Origin: Actinoplanes siamensis
Lineage (GTDB): Bacteria > Actinomycetota > Actinomycetes > Mycobacteriales > Micromonosporaceae
Reading direction: 5' to 3'
Assembly (NCBI RefSeq): GCF_016862395.1
Contig: NZ_BOMW01000004.1
Span: forward strand, 89,808-153,807
DNA: 64,000 nt
In this document: one piece after another, positions 8,925 to 16,218 of the stretch
How the letters are laid out: each line of letters begins with the position of its first letter
Position numbering within the stretch: position 1 is the stretch's first letter
Position numbers and translations under genes: made by a program
The notes under the pieces: generated by a model
Database searches by the model: none
Told to the model about the DNA's origin: nothing
Seen by the model: the letters and a program-made list of their open reading frames with translations, nothing else

Positions 8925-9872
8925 TCAGTATCCGGTGCCGTACCGCGACGGCGGGACGGGGATCGGCCGGGCGTCACGGTCCAGCCGGGCCGACCGGTGC
9001 CACAGGACGACCAGCCACGCGATCCCGATGATCGAGATGACCGCCAGGCCGGCCCATTCCATGACGGTGAACAGATTGACCTGCTCCACGCTCGGCTCGA
9101 TCAGCCAGCCCTGCGGCGACGGGCGTACCTGCTCACCTTCGGCCAGCAGCAGGGTCAGGTACAACGCGACGCTGTGCATCGAATCCCACAGACCGTGCAG
9201 GACGGACACCCCGAGGTACGCCAGGATCAGCTTGCCGGTAATGGTGAAACGGCCGTGCCGCGAGGTGGCGAACAGTATCCCGCCCAGGATGGCGGTCCAG
9301 AGGCCGTGCCCCACCGGTGCCAGCAGGCTGCGGATCAGCTCGGTCTGCACGAGTTGGATGATCGACAGGCCGTCGACGGTGAAGAGGGCGGTGAAGGCGT
9401 AGCCGGCGGATTCGAAGGCGGCGAAACCGAAGCCGACGGCCGCGCCGAGGATCATCCCGTCGCGCAGCGACCGGGTCTGCAGGTGACGGGTCAGCACCAT
9501 CAACGCGACGACTTTCACCGCTTCCTCGATCAACCCGACGCCGAAGAACAACCACGGTGACGGGTACAACAGGTACGCCTCGAGCACCGATGCGCCCAGC
9601 ACACCCAGGACGCCGCCGGTGAGGAACGTCGAGAAGACCAGACCCGCGGTCAGTTCGCCGGTCCCCCGGCGTTCGAACGCCCACGCGACGAAGGTCACCG
9701 GCACCAGGAAACTGCCGAGCAGGACCAGGGTGGGGATCAGATTGGGGTTGCCGGTGAGGAAGATGACCGCCACAGTGGCCACCCAGAGCACCAGTCCGAC
9801 GAGGAAGATGCGCAGCCACATCCGGCGTGTCCGCCGCGGGACACTCTGCTGGCCGCGCACGACCTCGACCAC
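8925..9872 (-). CDS. PrsW-family intramembrane metalloprotease
   Basis: 315 residues from a GTG at 9872 preceded by AGGAGG six bases upstream. It has about eight membrane helices and the PrsW/CAAX-protease-like motifs: GLIEEAVKVVAL (EExxK), GFGFAAFES, a GHGLWT segment and a final LHGLWDSMHS, supplying Glu and His zinc ligands within the membrane. PrsW in Bacillus cleaves an anti-sigma factor; a substrate here cannot be named. First gene of the operon with DUF1931, the copper protein and the UBP zinc finger. A perfect ATTGGCA inverted repeat lies about 120 bases upstream. Confidence 0.9.
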   Translation of the reverse strand: MVEVVRGQQSVPRRTRRMWLRIFLVGLVLWVATVAVIFLTGNPNLIPTLVLLGSFLVPVTFVAWAFERRGTGELTAGLVFSTFLTGGVLGVLGASVLEAYLLYPSPWLFFGVGLIEEAVKVVALMVLTRHLQTRSLRDGMILGAAVGFGFAAFESAGYAFTALFTVDGLSIIQLVQTELIRSLLAPVGHGLWTAILGGILFATSRHGRFTITGKLILAYLGVSVLHGLWDSMHSVALYLTLLLAEGEQVRPSPQGWLIEPSVEQVNLFTVMEWAGLAVISIIGIAWLVVLWHRSARLDRDARPIPVPPSRYGTGY

Positions 9873-9994
9873 GACGGGCCTCCTGTCGGCTGCGAAATGA
9901 TCGTCTTTGACGCGCAACGCGGTTCATGGCAGGCGTGCTATCAAGAACGCGACGCATCCGATATCCAGGATTCCGTGGCCGGGGGTCGACGTCG

Positions 9995-10012
9995 ATTGGC
10001 AGCATTGCCAAT
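9995..10012. promoter_or_regulatory. Perfect inverted repeat ATTGGCA-GCAT-TGCCAAT
   Basis: Seven-base arms with a 4-base spacer, 123 bases upstream of the prsW-like start and in the otherwise empty gap 9873-10220. It matches the sites at 2174 and 2281. It is the best copy of the set and a likely operator for the PrsW operon. Confidence 0.55.
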
Positions 10013-10220
10013 GTCGCCGCCCGGGATCGGTGCGCGGCGGTCGGCACTCGTCGCCGAAGCTGTCGATGAGCAGGGTGAGACCGATGCCGGAGATCCGGTT
10101 GTCCTTGGTGACGCTCCTGCCGTGCTGGGCCGGGCGCAGGCTGTCCTCCCCCGCATTTCGGGGGATGCGAAGCAGCTGCACCCGACGGCGACCGGCAGAG
10201 CTGCCCGGGCGGGAACGGCC

Positions 10221-11246
10221 TCAGGAGCCGGCGAGTTCGTGGGGGATGTAAAGGGCCTCGTGCAGTGACCGCACCGCCGCCACGGTCCGGCTCGGCGCAC
10301 CGAACTTGGCCCGGATGTGCTCGAGGTGAGCGGCGACGGTGCGCTCGGTGATGAACAATCGGCTGGCGATGTGCTGGTTCGGACGCCCGTCGATGAGGAA
10401 CCCGAGAACCTCCAGTTCGCGGCGGGTCAGGCCGTGCAGATCGCCGGCCCGGGACAACACGACGAGGGCGCTGAGGTAGGACGGCGGCCCCGGGCGGCAG
10501 GCGATACCCGTGACCTTCATGTAGTCGTCCTGGTTCTCGGCACCGGGGTTAGGGCACAGAAACGCGACGTGCGTCCGGTGGTCCGCAAGTTTCCCGACGG
10601 CCGTGGGCACCACCAGGGACTCCCCCATGAGCAGCGGGTGCGAGGGCAGGCCCGGCACCCGGTGCACACTTCCGACGCGGTCCACCGCCACCGACGCCCG
10701 CGCCTCCGAGACCAGGGCGGCGAGGCCGACCACCGTGCTCATCGGGTCGATCGCATCCGTCAGCATCGGCGCCACCATGCCGATCGCGTCGCGGGCCTCA
10801 TCGCTGGGGTGGTCTGGCGAATCCGTCAACAGCGACATCACCCCGAGTCGCCGGCCGTCTCGGGTCACCAGCGGCACGCCGAGACCCTCGCGATATCCGG
10901 CCGGCCACCAGAGCTCGGCCCAGGACCGGTATTCGAGGGCCGGGAGCGGCGCGTCCCGCAGGCACATCGGCCGCCGCCGCCGGAACAGCTCGACCGCGTC
11001 GACCTGCTCGGTGAACGATGGTGATTCGAGGTACGAGTAGCCAGGACCGTCGTGACCGACCGCCGCCGCGGTCACATGCCGCCGCTCCTCGGGATCGAAC
11101 ATCCCGATCCAGCCCGCGGTGAACGGGACCAGCCGTTGCAGCGGCTCCCACAGACCGTCCAGCAAACGGCTCGAGTCGCCGGCGGCGGCGGACATGTGAC
11201 TGATCTCCACAGCAAGTCTCACCGCGCTTGCCACAACGTCTGGCAT
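10221..11246 (-). CDS. GAF-domain LuxR-type transcriptional regulator
   Basis: 341 residues from the ATG at 11246, which has GGAG six bases upstream. A GAF-like sensor region covers about residues 15-170 (LVPFTAGWIGMFDPEERR, REGLGVPLVTRDGRRLGVMSLL) and the C-terminus is a LuxR helix-turn-helix (HGLTRRELEVLGFLIDGR, ITERTVAAHLEHIRAKFG). There is no receiver domain, so it probably senses a ligand directly. The same frame is open further upstream, but those codons encode the remnant of an alcohol dehydrogenase and not a natural N-terminus. Confidence 0.87.
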   Translation of the reverse strand: MPDVVASAVRLAVEISHMSAAAGDSSRLLDGLWEPLQRLVPFTAGWIGMFDPEERRHVTAAAVGHDGPGYSYLESPSFTEQVDAVELFRRRRPMCLRDAPLPALEYRSWAELWWPAGYREGLGVPLVTRDGRRLGVMSLLTDSPDHPSDEARDAIGMVAPMLTDAIDPMSTVVGLAALVSEARASVAVDRVGSVHRVPGLPSHPLLMGESLVVPTAVGKLADHRTHVAFLCPNPGAENQDDYMKVTGIACRPGPPSYLSALVVLSRAGDLHGLTRRELEVLGFLIDGRPNQHIASRLFITERTVAAHLEHIRAKFGAPSRTVAAVRSLHEALYIPHELAGS

Positions 11247-11315
11247 GACGCTCCATCCCACCAGCACCCGATGGCCGCGGCCCGGGCCCTCCCCGTTCCG
11301 GAAGCGCGGGCGTCG

Positions 11316-11411
11316 AGGGTTGAGCACGACCTTCTCGCAGTTGTGCCCCTTGGTCTCGAACACATCGAAGCCGTGCGGCGCCTGATCGAGCCGCAGCCGA
11401 TGCGCGATGAC
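11316..11411 (-). pseudogene. Remnant of the 3' end of a zinc-dependent alcohol dehydrogenase gene
   Basis: The reverse strand encodes VIAHRLRLDQAPHGFDVFE followed by TKGHNCEKVVLNP. This is the C-terminal signature of class III-like zinc alcohol dehydrogenases (HRxxLxxAPxGYxxFxxKxxxCxKVVLxP). Nothing of the catalytic domain is visible upstream, where the frame stops at about 11459. The reading frame runs on into the LuxR gene because the stop codon has been lost. It is therefore a decayed fragment, not a working gene. A second fragment of the same type is at 13236-13362. Confidence 0.7.
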
Positions 11412-12088
11412 CCGGGCGGATCGATCTCGCCCCGCCGGACGCGGTCCATCGGCGTTCCCATATCACGCTGGACGTGGCACTGCCCGAGGCGCAACTGGCC
11501 CAACCCATCGCCGGCCTGCTCGACCTCGTCGGGATGCGCCATAGAGGTCGGAACGTTTTCCGGACGGCGCAGGCACATTTGTCTGACGTTCCGCGGCATG
11601 ATCACCGCCCCGCGGACTCATCGGATCTTGCTCGTCGTCACACCCGGCTCACCCTTGTGGAGCCGGTAAGTAAGCCGCAGGCAGGGCCCGACCGGCATAC
11701 CAGGTCGGGATAGCCGGTACACCCATACCGTGATGAGATTTGGTTTCTGTATGTGCACGGTACCGGCCGCGTTGAAAGCGGCGAGACGAAGCGATGCCCT
11801 CATGACAGTTTAGCAGTCGCCGGCCCTGCGACACCGGCCACGGCGGGTAACCTCACCCCAGGATCCAGCCAGCGGCACCCGCGGCGAACAGCCCCGAGCG
11901 GCGCGGCCACCGCGCCCACAAGGCCGCCCTCCACCTGTCCGCGTGCGCCAGCCTACGCGCGTGTCCAGAATTTGATCTAGGGCTGCTTCGGCAAGCGTAG
12001 GCGCATGACTTCGCACATCGGGCATGTATCGCCCCGATCTGGGTAGTTGGTCGCGGGATTCGCCCGGATGAACCGGCGAGGAGTGCCG
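11412..12088. other. Gene-poor region
   Basis: About 680 bases with no supported gene. A plus-strand stretch near 11460-11550 reads HITLDVALPEAQLAQPIAG, which has coding-like composition but no recognisable ends. Bases 11700-11820 are AT-richer than the surroundings (for example gatgagatttggtttctgtatg). It may be decayed former coding sequence that included the alcohol dehydrogenase gene. Confidence 0.4.
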
Positions 12089-13198
12089 ATGGCCACCAGT
12101 GAACAGCGTCGGTCGGAGATCGTTGTCGGGTTGGTGGCGACCCCGCCGGACTACCCGGCCCAGGTCGTCGTGCGGCTCGCCGCCGAGCTCGCCGACCGGC
12201 TGGCTGAGCGGGTGGACGCGGATGTGCTGTGGACGGTCCGGGAAGGCTGGGGCGAGGTGGCGCCGCGACGCGACGGCGGCGTCGACGCGCTGCTCGACGA
12301 TCTTGCCCACCGGCGCGCCGAAGCCGGATGGGACGTCGCGATCTGCCTGACCGACCTGCCGCTGCACATCGGGCGGACGCCGCTGGTCGCGCACGTCTCC
12401 ACTCGACGCCGAGTCGCGGTGGTGTCGCTGCCCGCGCTGGGGCTGCGCCAGCTGCGTGCGGTCCGCGCAGCCGTCCCGGATCTCGTGAGCCGGCTGCTCA
12501 CCGACATCTCCGACGACCGGGTGCCGGCGGCCGGCTGGGCACCGGCCGAGTTGTCCGGCCGGATTTCCGCCATCCGGCGCGTGGTCGGCGAGGCCGACGC
12601 CGGGGAACTGGGCTACCTGGCCCCGCGGTTGATCGGCCGGATGCGGCTGCTGACCGGGATGGTCCGGGCCAACCGCCCGGGGCGTGCCCTGCTGGGCCTG
12701 TCCAACCTGCTGGTCGGCGCGTTCGGCACGGCCGCTTTCGCGCTCACCACGAACACCATCTGGCAGATGGGCGACGCGCTCGGCGGGCTGCGCCTCACCG
12801 TGATCATGCTGCTCGGCCTGACCGCCCTGGTGACCTGGCTGATCGTCGCCCACGACCTGTGGGAGAAACCGGACCGGCGGACGCCGGCCGAGCTGGCCCG
12901 GCTGTTCAACGCGGGCACGGTCCTCACCCTCACCCTGGCCACCACGGTGTCCTACCTGGTGCTGTTCACCGGAACGGTCCTCGCCGCGGCGCTGCTGATC
13001 GACACGTCCGTGCTGGAGCAGACCCTGCAGCGGCCGGTCGGCTTTGCCGACTACTTGGTGCTCGCCTGGATCATCAGTTCGCTGGCCACCGTCGGCGGCA
13101 CCATCGGCTCCGGACTGGAGGACGAGGACACCGTTCGGGCCGCGGCATACGGCTATCATCCCGAACCCGGCGGCTGGCAGGACCAGAAGGACACGTAA
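12089..13198 (+). CDS. Membrane protein of unknown function
   Basis: 369 residues from the ATG at 12089 (GAGGAG upstream). The N-terminal 190 residues are soluble and read like a repeated alpha/beta unit (IVVGLVATPPDYPAQVVVRLAAELADRL; WDVAICLTDLPLHIGRTPLVAHVST). The C-terminal half has four hydrophobic segments: LLGLSNLLVGAFGTAAFAL, LRLTVIMLLGLTALVTWLIV, LTLTLATTVSYLVLFTGTVL with its extension, and YLVLAWIISSLATVGGTIGSG. I do not recognise the family with confidence. It is isolated in the stress island between two alcohol dehydrogenase remnants. Confidence 0.8.
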   Translation: MATSEQRRSEIVVGLVATPPDYPAQVVVRLAAELADRLAERVDADVLWTVREGWGEVAPRRDGGVDALLDDLAHRRAEAGWDVAICLTDLPLHIGRTPLVAHVSTRRRVAVVSLPALGLRQLRAVRAAVPDLVSRLLTDISDDRVPAAGWAPAELSGRISAIRRVVGEADAGELGYLAPRLIGRMRLLTGMVRANRPGRALLGLSNLLVGAFGTAAFALTTNTIWQMGDALGGLRLTVIMLLGLTALVTWLIVAHDLWEKPDRRTPAELARLFNAGTVLTLTLATTVSYLVLFTGTVLAAALLIDTSVLEQTLQRPVGFADYLVLAWIISSLATVGGTIGSGLEDEDTVRAAAYGYHPEPGGWQDQKDT

Positions 13199-13235
13199 GT
13201 GCCACCCCGGTGCCACCAGGCAGATCCGGTCGGCG

Positions 13236-13362
13236 TCACGGCTTGAGCACGGTCTTCTCGTAATTGTCTGCTTGCTCTTCAAGATCTCGGAGCCGCGCTC
13301 CGCCTCGTTCAGCCTCAGCGTATGGGTGATGAGGGGTCGGGTCGAGCACCCGGGCGCCCGTC
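13236..13362 (-). pseudogene. Second remnant of a zinc alcohol dehydrogenase 3' end, frameshifted
   Basis: On the reverse strand three pieces in different frames join into one alcohol dehydrogenase C-terminus: GARVLDPTP, then PLITHTLRLNEAERGSEILK and SKQ, then DNYEKTVLKP with a TGA at 13238-13236 if one base is restored after the KQ codons. The order and spacing match zinc-dependent alcohol dehydrogenases. At least two frameshifts and absence of the upstream domain show it is dead. Confidence 0.7.
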
Positions 13363-13500
13363 GAGCGAGCAGACCGCGAAGTCGTGGCCGGCGTGCCGGG
13401 CCGGCACGACCATCAACCTTGGCCCTCACCTTCCAGCACGCCGGGCAGATCTTCACGGCGCGTACGGTCGGCGGTGACTCGTCGTCGATTCACCTCCGCC

Positions 13501-13519
13501 AGGTGAGCCGACTTCACCT
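13501..13519. promoter_or_regulatory. Inverted repeat AGGTGA-N7-TCACCT, possible operator
   Basis: AGGTGAGCCGACTTCACCT lies 68 bases before the DUF2267 gene and matches the repeat at 6851-6869 before the BON gene. A further TTCACCT occurs just upstream (about 13489), so the site may be extended. Confidence 0.5.
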
Positions 13520-13549
13520 CGGGCCTCCGTAGCGTCGGCGGTGATGCAG

Positions 13550-13583
13550 AAAGAGGGAGGTAGCCACAAAGAGGGAGGTAGCC
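13550..13583 (+). repeat. Duplicated ribosome-binding segment before DUF2267
   Basis: AAAGAGGGAGGTAGCC occurs at 13550-13565 and again at 13568-13583. Both copies carry GGGAGG; only the second is properly placed for the ATG at 13588. Confidence 0.85.
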
Positions 13584-13587
13584 CACG

Positions 13588-13974
13588 ATGGCGGAACTAG
13601 CATTCATCGACAAGGTGGCCGAGCGGGCCGGTGTGCCCGACGAGACCGCCCGGTTGCTCACGAAGGGCACTCTGCTGACCCTCGCGGCCCGGATCAGCGG
13701 CGGTGAGGCCCACGATCTGGCCGAACGCGTACCGGACGAGCTCCGCCCCTACCTGATCAAGCCGACCGAGCCGGCCGAGTCGTTTTCCTACGACGAGTTC
13801 ATGCGCCGTGTCGCCGAATACGCCGGGGTGGACCGGCCGACCGCCGAGCGCGGCGTGGCGGCAGTGCTGTCGGCACTGCACGAGACGGTGGGACACAAGG
13901 AGTTCACCGACGCGACGGCCCAGCTGCCGAGGGAGTTCGGCGAGCTGGTGGCGACCGCGTCAGCGGTGCGCTGA
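13588..13974 (+). CDS. DUF2267 domain protein
   Basis: 128 residues, ATG at 13588 after GGGAGG. The sequence (ELAFIDKVAERAGVP, LLTLAARISGGEAHDLAERV, DELRPYLIK, FMRRVAEYAGVDR and a closing REFGELVATA) is typical of DUF2267, a small helical domain in two similar halves. Its function is not established. In actinobacteria it is repeatedly found with universal stress, BON and Hsp20-type proteins in hypoxia or dormancy gene sets, which fits this window. A hairpin terminator follows, and an inverted repeat shared with the BON gene precedes it. Confidence 0.9.
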   Translation: MAELAFIDKVAERAGVPDETARLLTKGTLLTLAARISGGEAHDLAERVPDELRPYLIKPTEPAESFSYDEFMRRVAEYAGVDRPTAERGVAAVLSALHETVGHKEFTDATAQLPREFGELVATASAVR

Positions 13975-14011
13975 ACGGGTCCGCGCGGGCATGTCGCCCG
14001 ACGGGTCGTCG

Positions 14012-14035
14012 CCCGGCCTGCTCGCTCTGGCCGGG
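14012..14035 (+). terminator. Hairpin terminator after the DUF2267 gene
   Basis: CCCGGCC (14012-14018) pairs with GGCCGGG (14029-14035) around a 10-base loop; flanking CG/GC bases extend the stem. It lies 38 bases after the stop. Confidence 0.6.
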
Positions 14036-14139
14036 GGGCGCCTGTCGGCCTCCATGGTTCGGGCAGGCCGGTACCCGCCGCCTTCCACGCCCAAGCCCAT
14101 GGTCACCCGGACGAGACGGCCGGAGCGTCGTCGAACCGA

Positions 14140-14916
14140 CTACCTGCCCTGGCTCGGACGGAAGCTGTCGCCGGACAGGATCGGCACGACGTCGCTCATG
14201 TCAAGCTCCGCCGCGACCTCCACGTCCTGCTGATAACCCGCTTCGACAAGTTCCCGGCCGCCGACGCAGTCGAGCAGCGCCGCGCGGACGTCCACCGCGA
14301 CGTGCCGGTACGCGGCCGCTGCGGCCTCGGCCTCCGGTGAGACTCCGGTGACACCCTGATCTGTCAGGCCTTGAACGTACGCTCCGGCGCCCCACAGATC
14401 CTCCACGGCTGGGCGCAGGGAACCGTCGGGCCAGCGCTCGCCGGCCGCGATCACGGCCACCGCCGCTGTGTCCGACAACTGCCGCGTTGTCCACCGCGCA
14501 GCCGCCGCCGCATTGCGCAGCGACACGCCGATCACGATCGAGCCGGCCTCCGCCAGGCGGCGAGCGATGGTGGAACCGTTCGGCGACGGCAGCACCAGCC
14601 GCTGAAGCTCTTGCGCGGCACGGATCGTCGACGGTGACAAGCTGACCGGCTGATCGGGGCTGACCTGAGAACGGCCGACCGCCAGCACCGCCTGGCGCCT
14701 CGCGGCGAACGCCGCGGCACGCTCGTCTCGCCATCGGTACGGGAAGACCTCGACGCCCCGATCCGCGGCGACGCTCAGGGCGGTGGTGAAGGACAAGACG
14801 TCAACCACGGCGACGATTGACGCTCCCGGCCCGACGGCGTCCGCGCCCGACGGGCCCCAGTCGCATCGCATCCGATGCGCGGTCTGTGTCATGGAACCGG
14901 CCATATTAATGATCAT
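14140..14916 (-). CDS. ComB-like 2-phosphosulfolactate phosphatase family protein
   Basis: 258 residues as drawn; an ATG at 14892 (MTQTAHRMRCDWG) is an equally good start and neither has a clear ribosome site. The family fingerprint is present: VVDVLSFTTALSVAADRG near the N-terminus, LPSPNGSTIARR in the middle, and GAGERWPDG-like IAAGERWPDGSLRPAVEDLWGAG. ComB hydrolyses (2R)-phosphosulfolactate in methanogen coenzyme M synthesis; actinobacteria have homologues whose substrate is unknown. It is divergent from an APH-type kinase gene, with an AT-rich stretch (catattaatgatcatc) between them that likely holds both promoters. Confidence 0.82.
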   Translation of the reverse strand: MIINMAGSMTQTAHRMRCDWGPSGADAVGPGASIVAVVDVLSFTTALSVAADRGVEVFPYRWRDERAAAFAARRQAVLAVGRSQVSPDQPVSLSPSTIRAAQELQRLVLPSPNGSTIARRLAEAGSIVIGVSLRNAAAAARWTTRQLSDTAAVAVIAAGERWPDGSLRPAVEDLWGAGAYVQGLTDQGVTGVSPEAEAAAAAYRHVAVDVRAALLDCVGGRELVEAGYQQDVEVAAELDMSDVVPILSGDSFRPSQGR

Positions 14917-15001
14917 CTCAAATGGCGCCGCGGCGACTTCGGGTTTGGCCGGGCGGCGCGTGGCTCGTTGGATGTACTTGTTGTCCTGGTTGACTGGCCG
15001 G

Positions 15002-15988
15002 ATGCGGATGGAAGAGATTCAGGGCATCGCGGAGGCGCTGGGTAGCAAGATCGTGGCGACCTCGGTGTTGGCGGGCGGCTTCTCTCACGAGACGTGCCTG
15101 CTCACGCTTGCTGATGGGCGGGTCGTTGCGCGTTTCGGAGGAACAGACCCGGTGGTTGAGGCAGGGGTCATGGCCGCGGCCCGTCGGCATGTGCCGGTTC
15201 CGGACGTCTTGGTGGTCATGCCCGGTGGGGATGAGCTCGGACGACCCGCGATGGTCATCGAGTACGTGGATGGCGTTGTTCTGAGCAGGGTGCTCGCTCG
15301 AGGTGCCCTTGGTCGATCCGACGCCGATGAGTTGGGGGCCGAGGTAGGCAGGGTCGTCGCCGGGGTCGCTGCGGTCGAGTTCGACCGGCGAGGTTTCTTC
15401 GTTGACGCAGACCTCACCGTCAAGGAGGAACAGCCATGGTCACAGCAGCTCGTCGAGGCCGCCCAGAGCTGTATGGCCGCGGTCCCCGAGAGCCGCCTCG
15501 ACGGCGTGACACGCCGTGCTTGGGTGCAGCTGTGCGAGGCCAGCGCGCCGGTGTTGGAGAGCGTCGACGATCACAGCCGGCTGGTGCATGCCGACATCAA
15601 CCCGAAGAACATCTTGGTTTCTCGAGTCGGCAGCGGTTGGCGGGTGGAGGCGCTGCTGGACTGGGAGTTCAGCTACTCGGGTTGCCCGTATGGCGATGCC
15701 GCGAACATGGTCCGCTTCGGAGCCGACTATCCCGAAGGCTTCCTGGAGGGCTTCCGTGCGGGCTTCGCAGAACACCAGCCTGCGAACCTGCCGCTTGTCG
15801 AAAGCTGGGCTCATACGGGCCGGGTCCTCGACATGTTCGCGTTGAGTGACCTCGTGACTCGCCCGGTGGGGCACGCGGTCGCCGACCAGGCCGCCGAGCA
15901 GATCCGGCTCTGGGTTCGGCACGGCGTTCCGGACCGGGATCAACTGCATCCGGCGGCCGCGGATGCCAGTCGGAGCGGGAGGCCGTGA
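15002..15988 (+). CDS. APH-family phosphotransferase (aminoglycoside/choline kinase-like)
   Basis: 328 residues from an ATG at 15002; another at 15008 is possible, and no ribosome site decides. The fold motifs are clear: LAGGFSHETCLLTLADGRVV (P-loop-like region), MVIEYVDGVVL (hinge), LVHADINPKNILV (Brenner catalytic loop, HxDxxxxN) and LLDWEFSYSGCPYGDAANM (metal-binding Asp). These enzymes phosphorylate small hydroxyl-bearing molecules such as antibiotics, choline or sugars. There is no pathway partner beside it, so the substrate and any resistance role are open. Confidence 0.87.
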   Translation: MRMEEIQGIAEALGSKIVATSVLAGGFSHETCLLTLADGRVVARFGGTDPVVEAGVMAAARRHVPVPDVLVVMPGGDELGRPAMVIEYVDGVVLSRVLARGALGRSDADELGAEVGRVVAGVAAVEFDRRGFFVDADLTVKEEQPWSQQLVEAAQSCMAAVPESRLDGVTRRAWVQLCEASAPVLESVDDHSRLVHADINPKNILVSRVGSGWRVEALLDWEFSYSGCPYGDAANMVRFGADYPEGFLEGFRAGFAEHQPANLPLVESWAHTGRVLDMFALSDLVTRPVGHAVADQAAEQIRLWVRHGVPDRDQLHPAAADASRSGRP

Positions 15989-16019
15989 ACCTTTACCACC
16001 CCTTCCCCGTTGCTCGTCC

Positions 16020-16206
16020 CGGCGGCCTCGACCGATATCCCATCGGAATCCGTCGCCGGCCCTGTGCTGGCCGAGGAAGGCGAACTCCGTGCCGGCGGCG
16101 GCGAGGCCTCCGCACCGGGTGATGGCGTCGCCGACGACGGCCCGGACACCGTCCGAGTCGAGCTCGACCACGGCGAAGTTGGGATACGCGCAAGCATGGA
16201 TCCGCT
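16020..16206 (-). pseudogene. Possible gene remnant of unknown family
   Basis: Between two convergent genes the reverse strand reads ERIHACAYPNFAVVELDSDG and, a little further, GDAITRCGGLAAAGTEFAFL with strong GC bias at third positions, which looks coding. It has no start codon in frame and overlaps the end of the GGDEF gene region, so it is at best a fragment. I do not recognise the family. Confidence 0.3.
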
Positions 16207-16218
16207 CACGGCCGATAT

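Noticed and set aside
11460..11560. A small plus-strand gene reading HITLDVALPEAQLAQPIAG
   Set aside because: No ribosome site, no recognisable family and the sequence loses protein character after about 30 codons.
14783..15001. Longer N-terminus for the APH-type kinase starting inside the comB-like gene
   Set aside because: The extra 73 codons are antisense to comB and do not resemble the kinase family's N-terminus.
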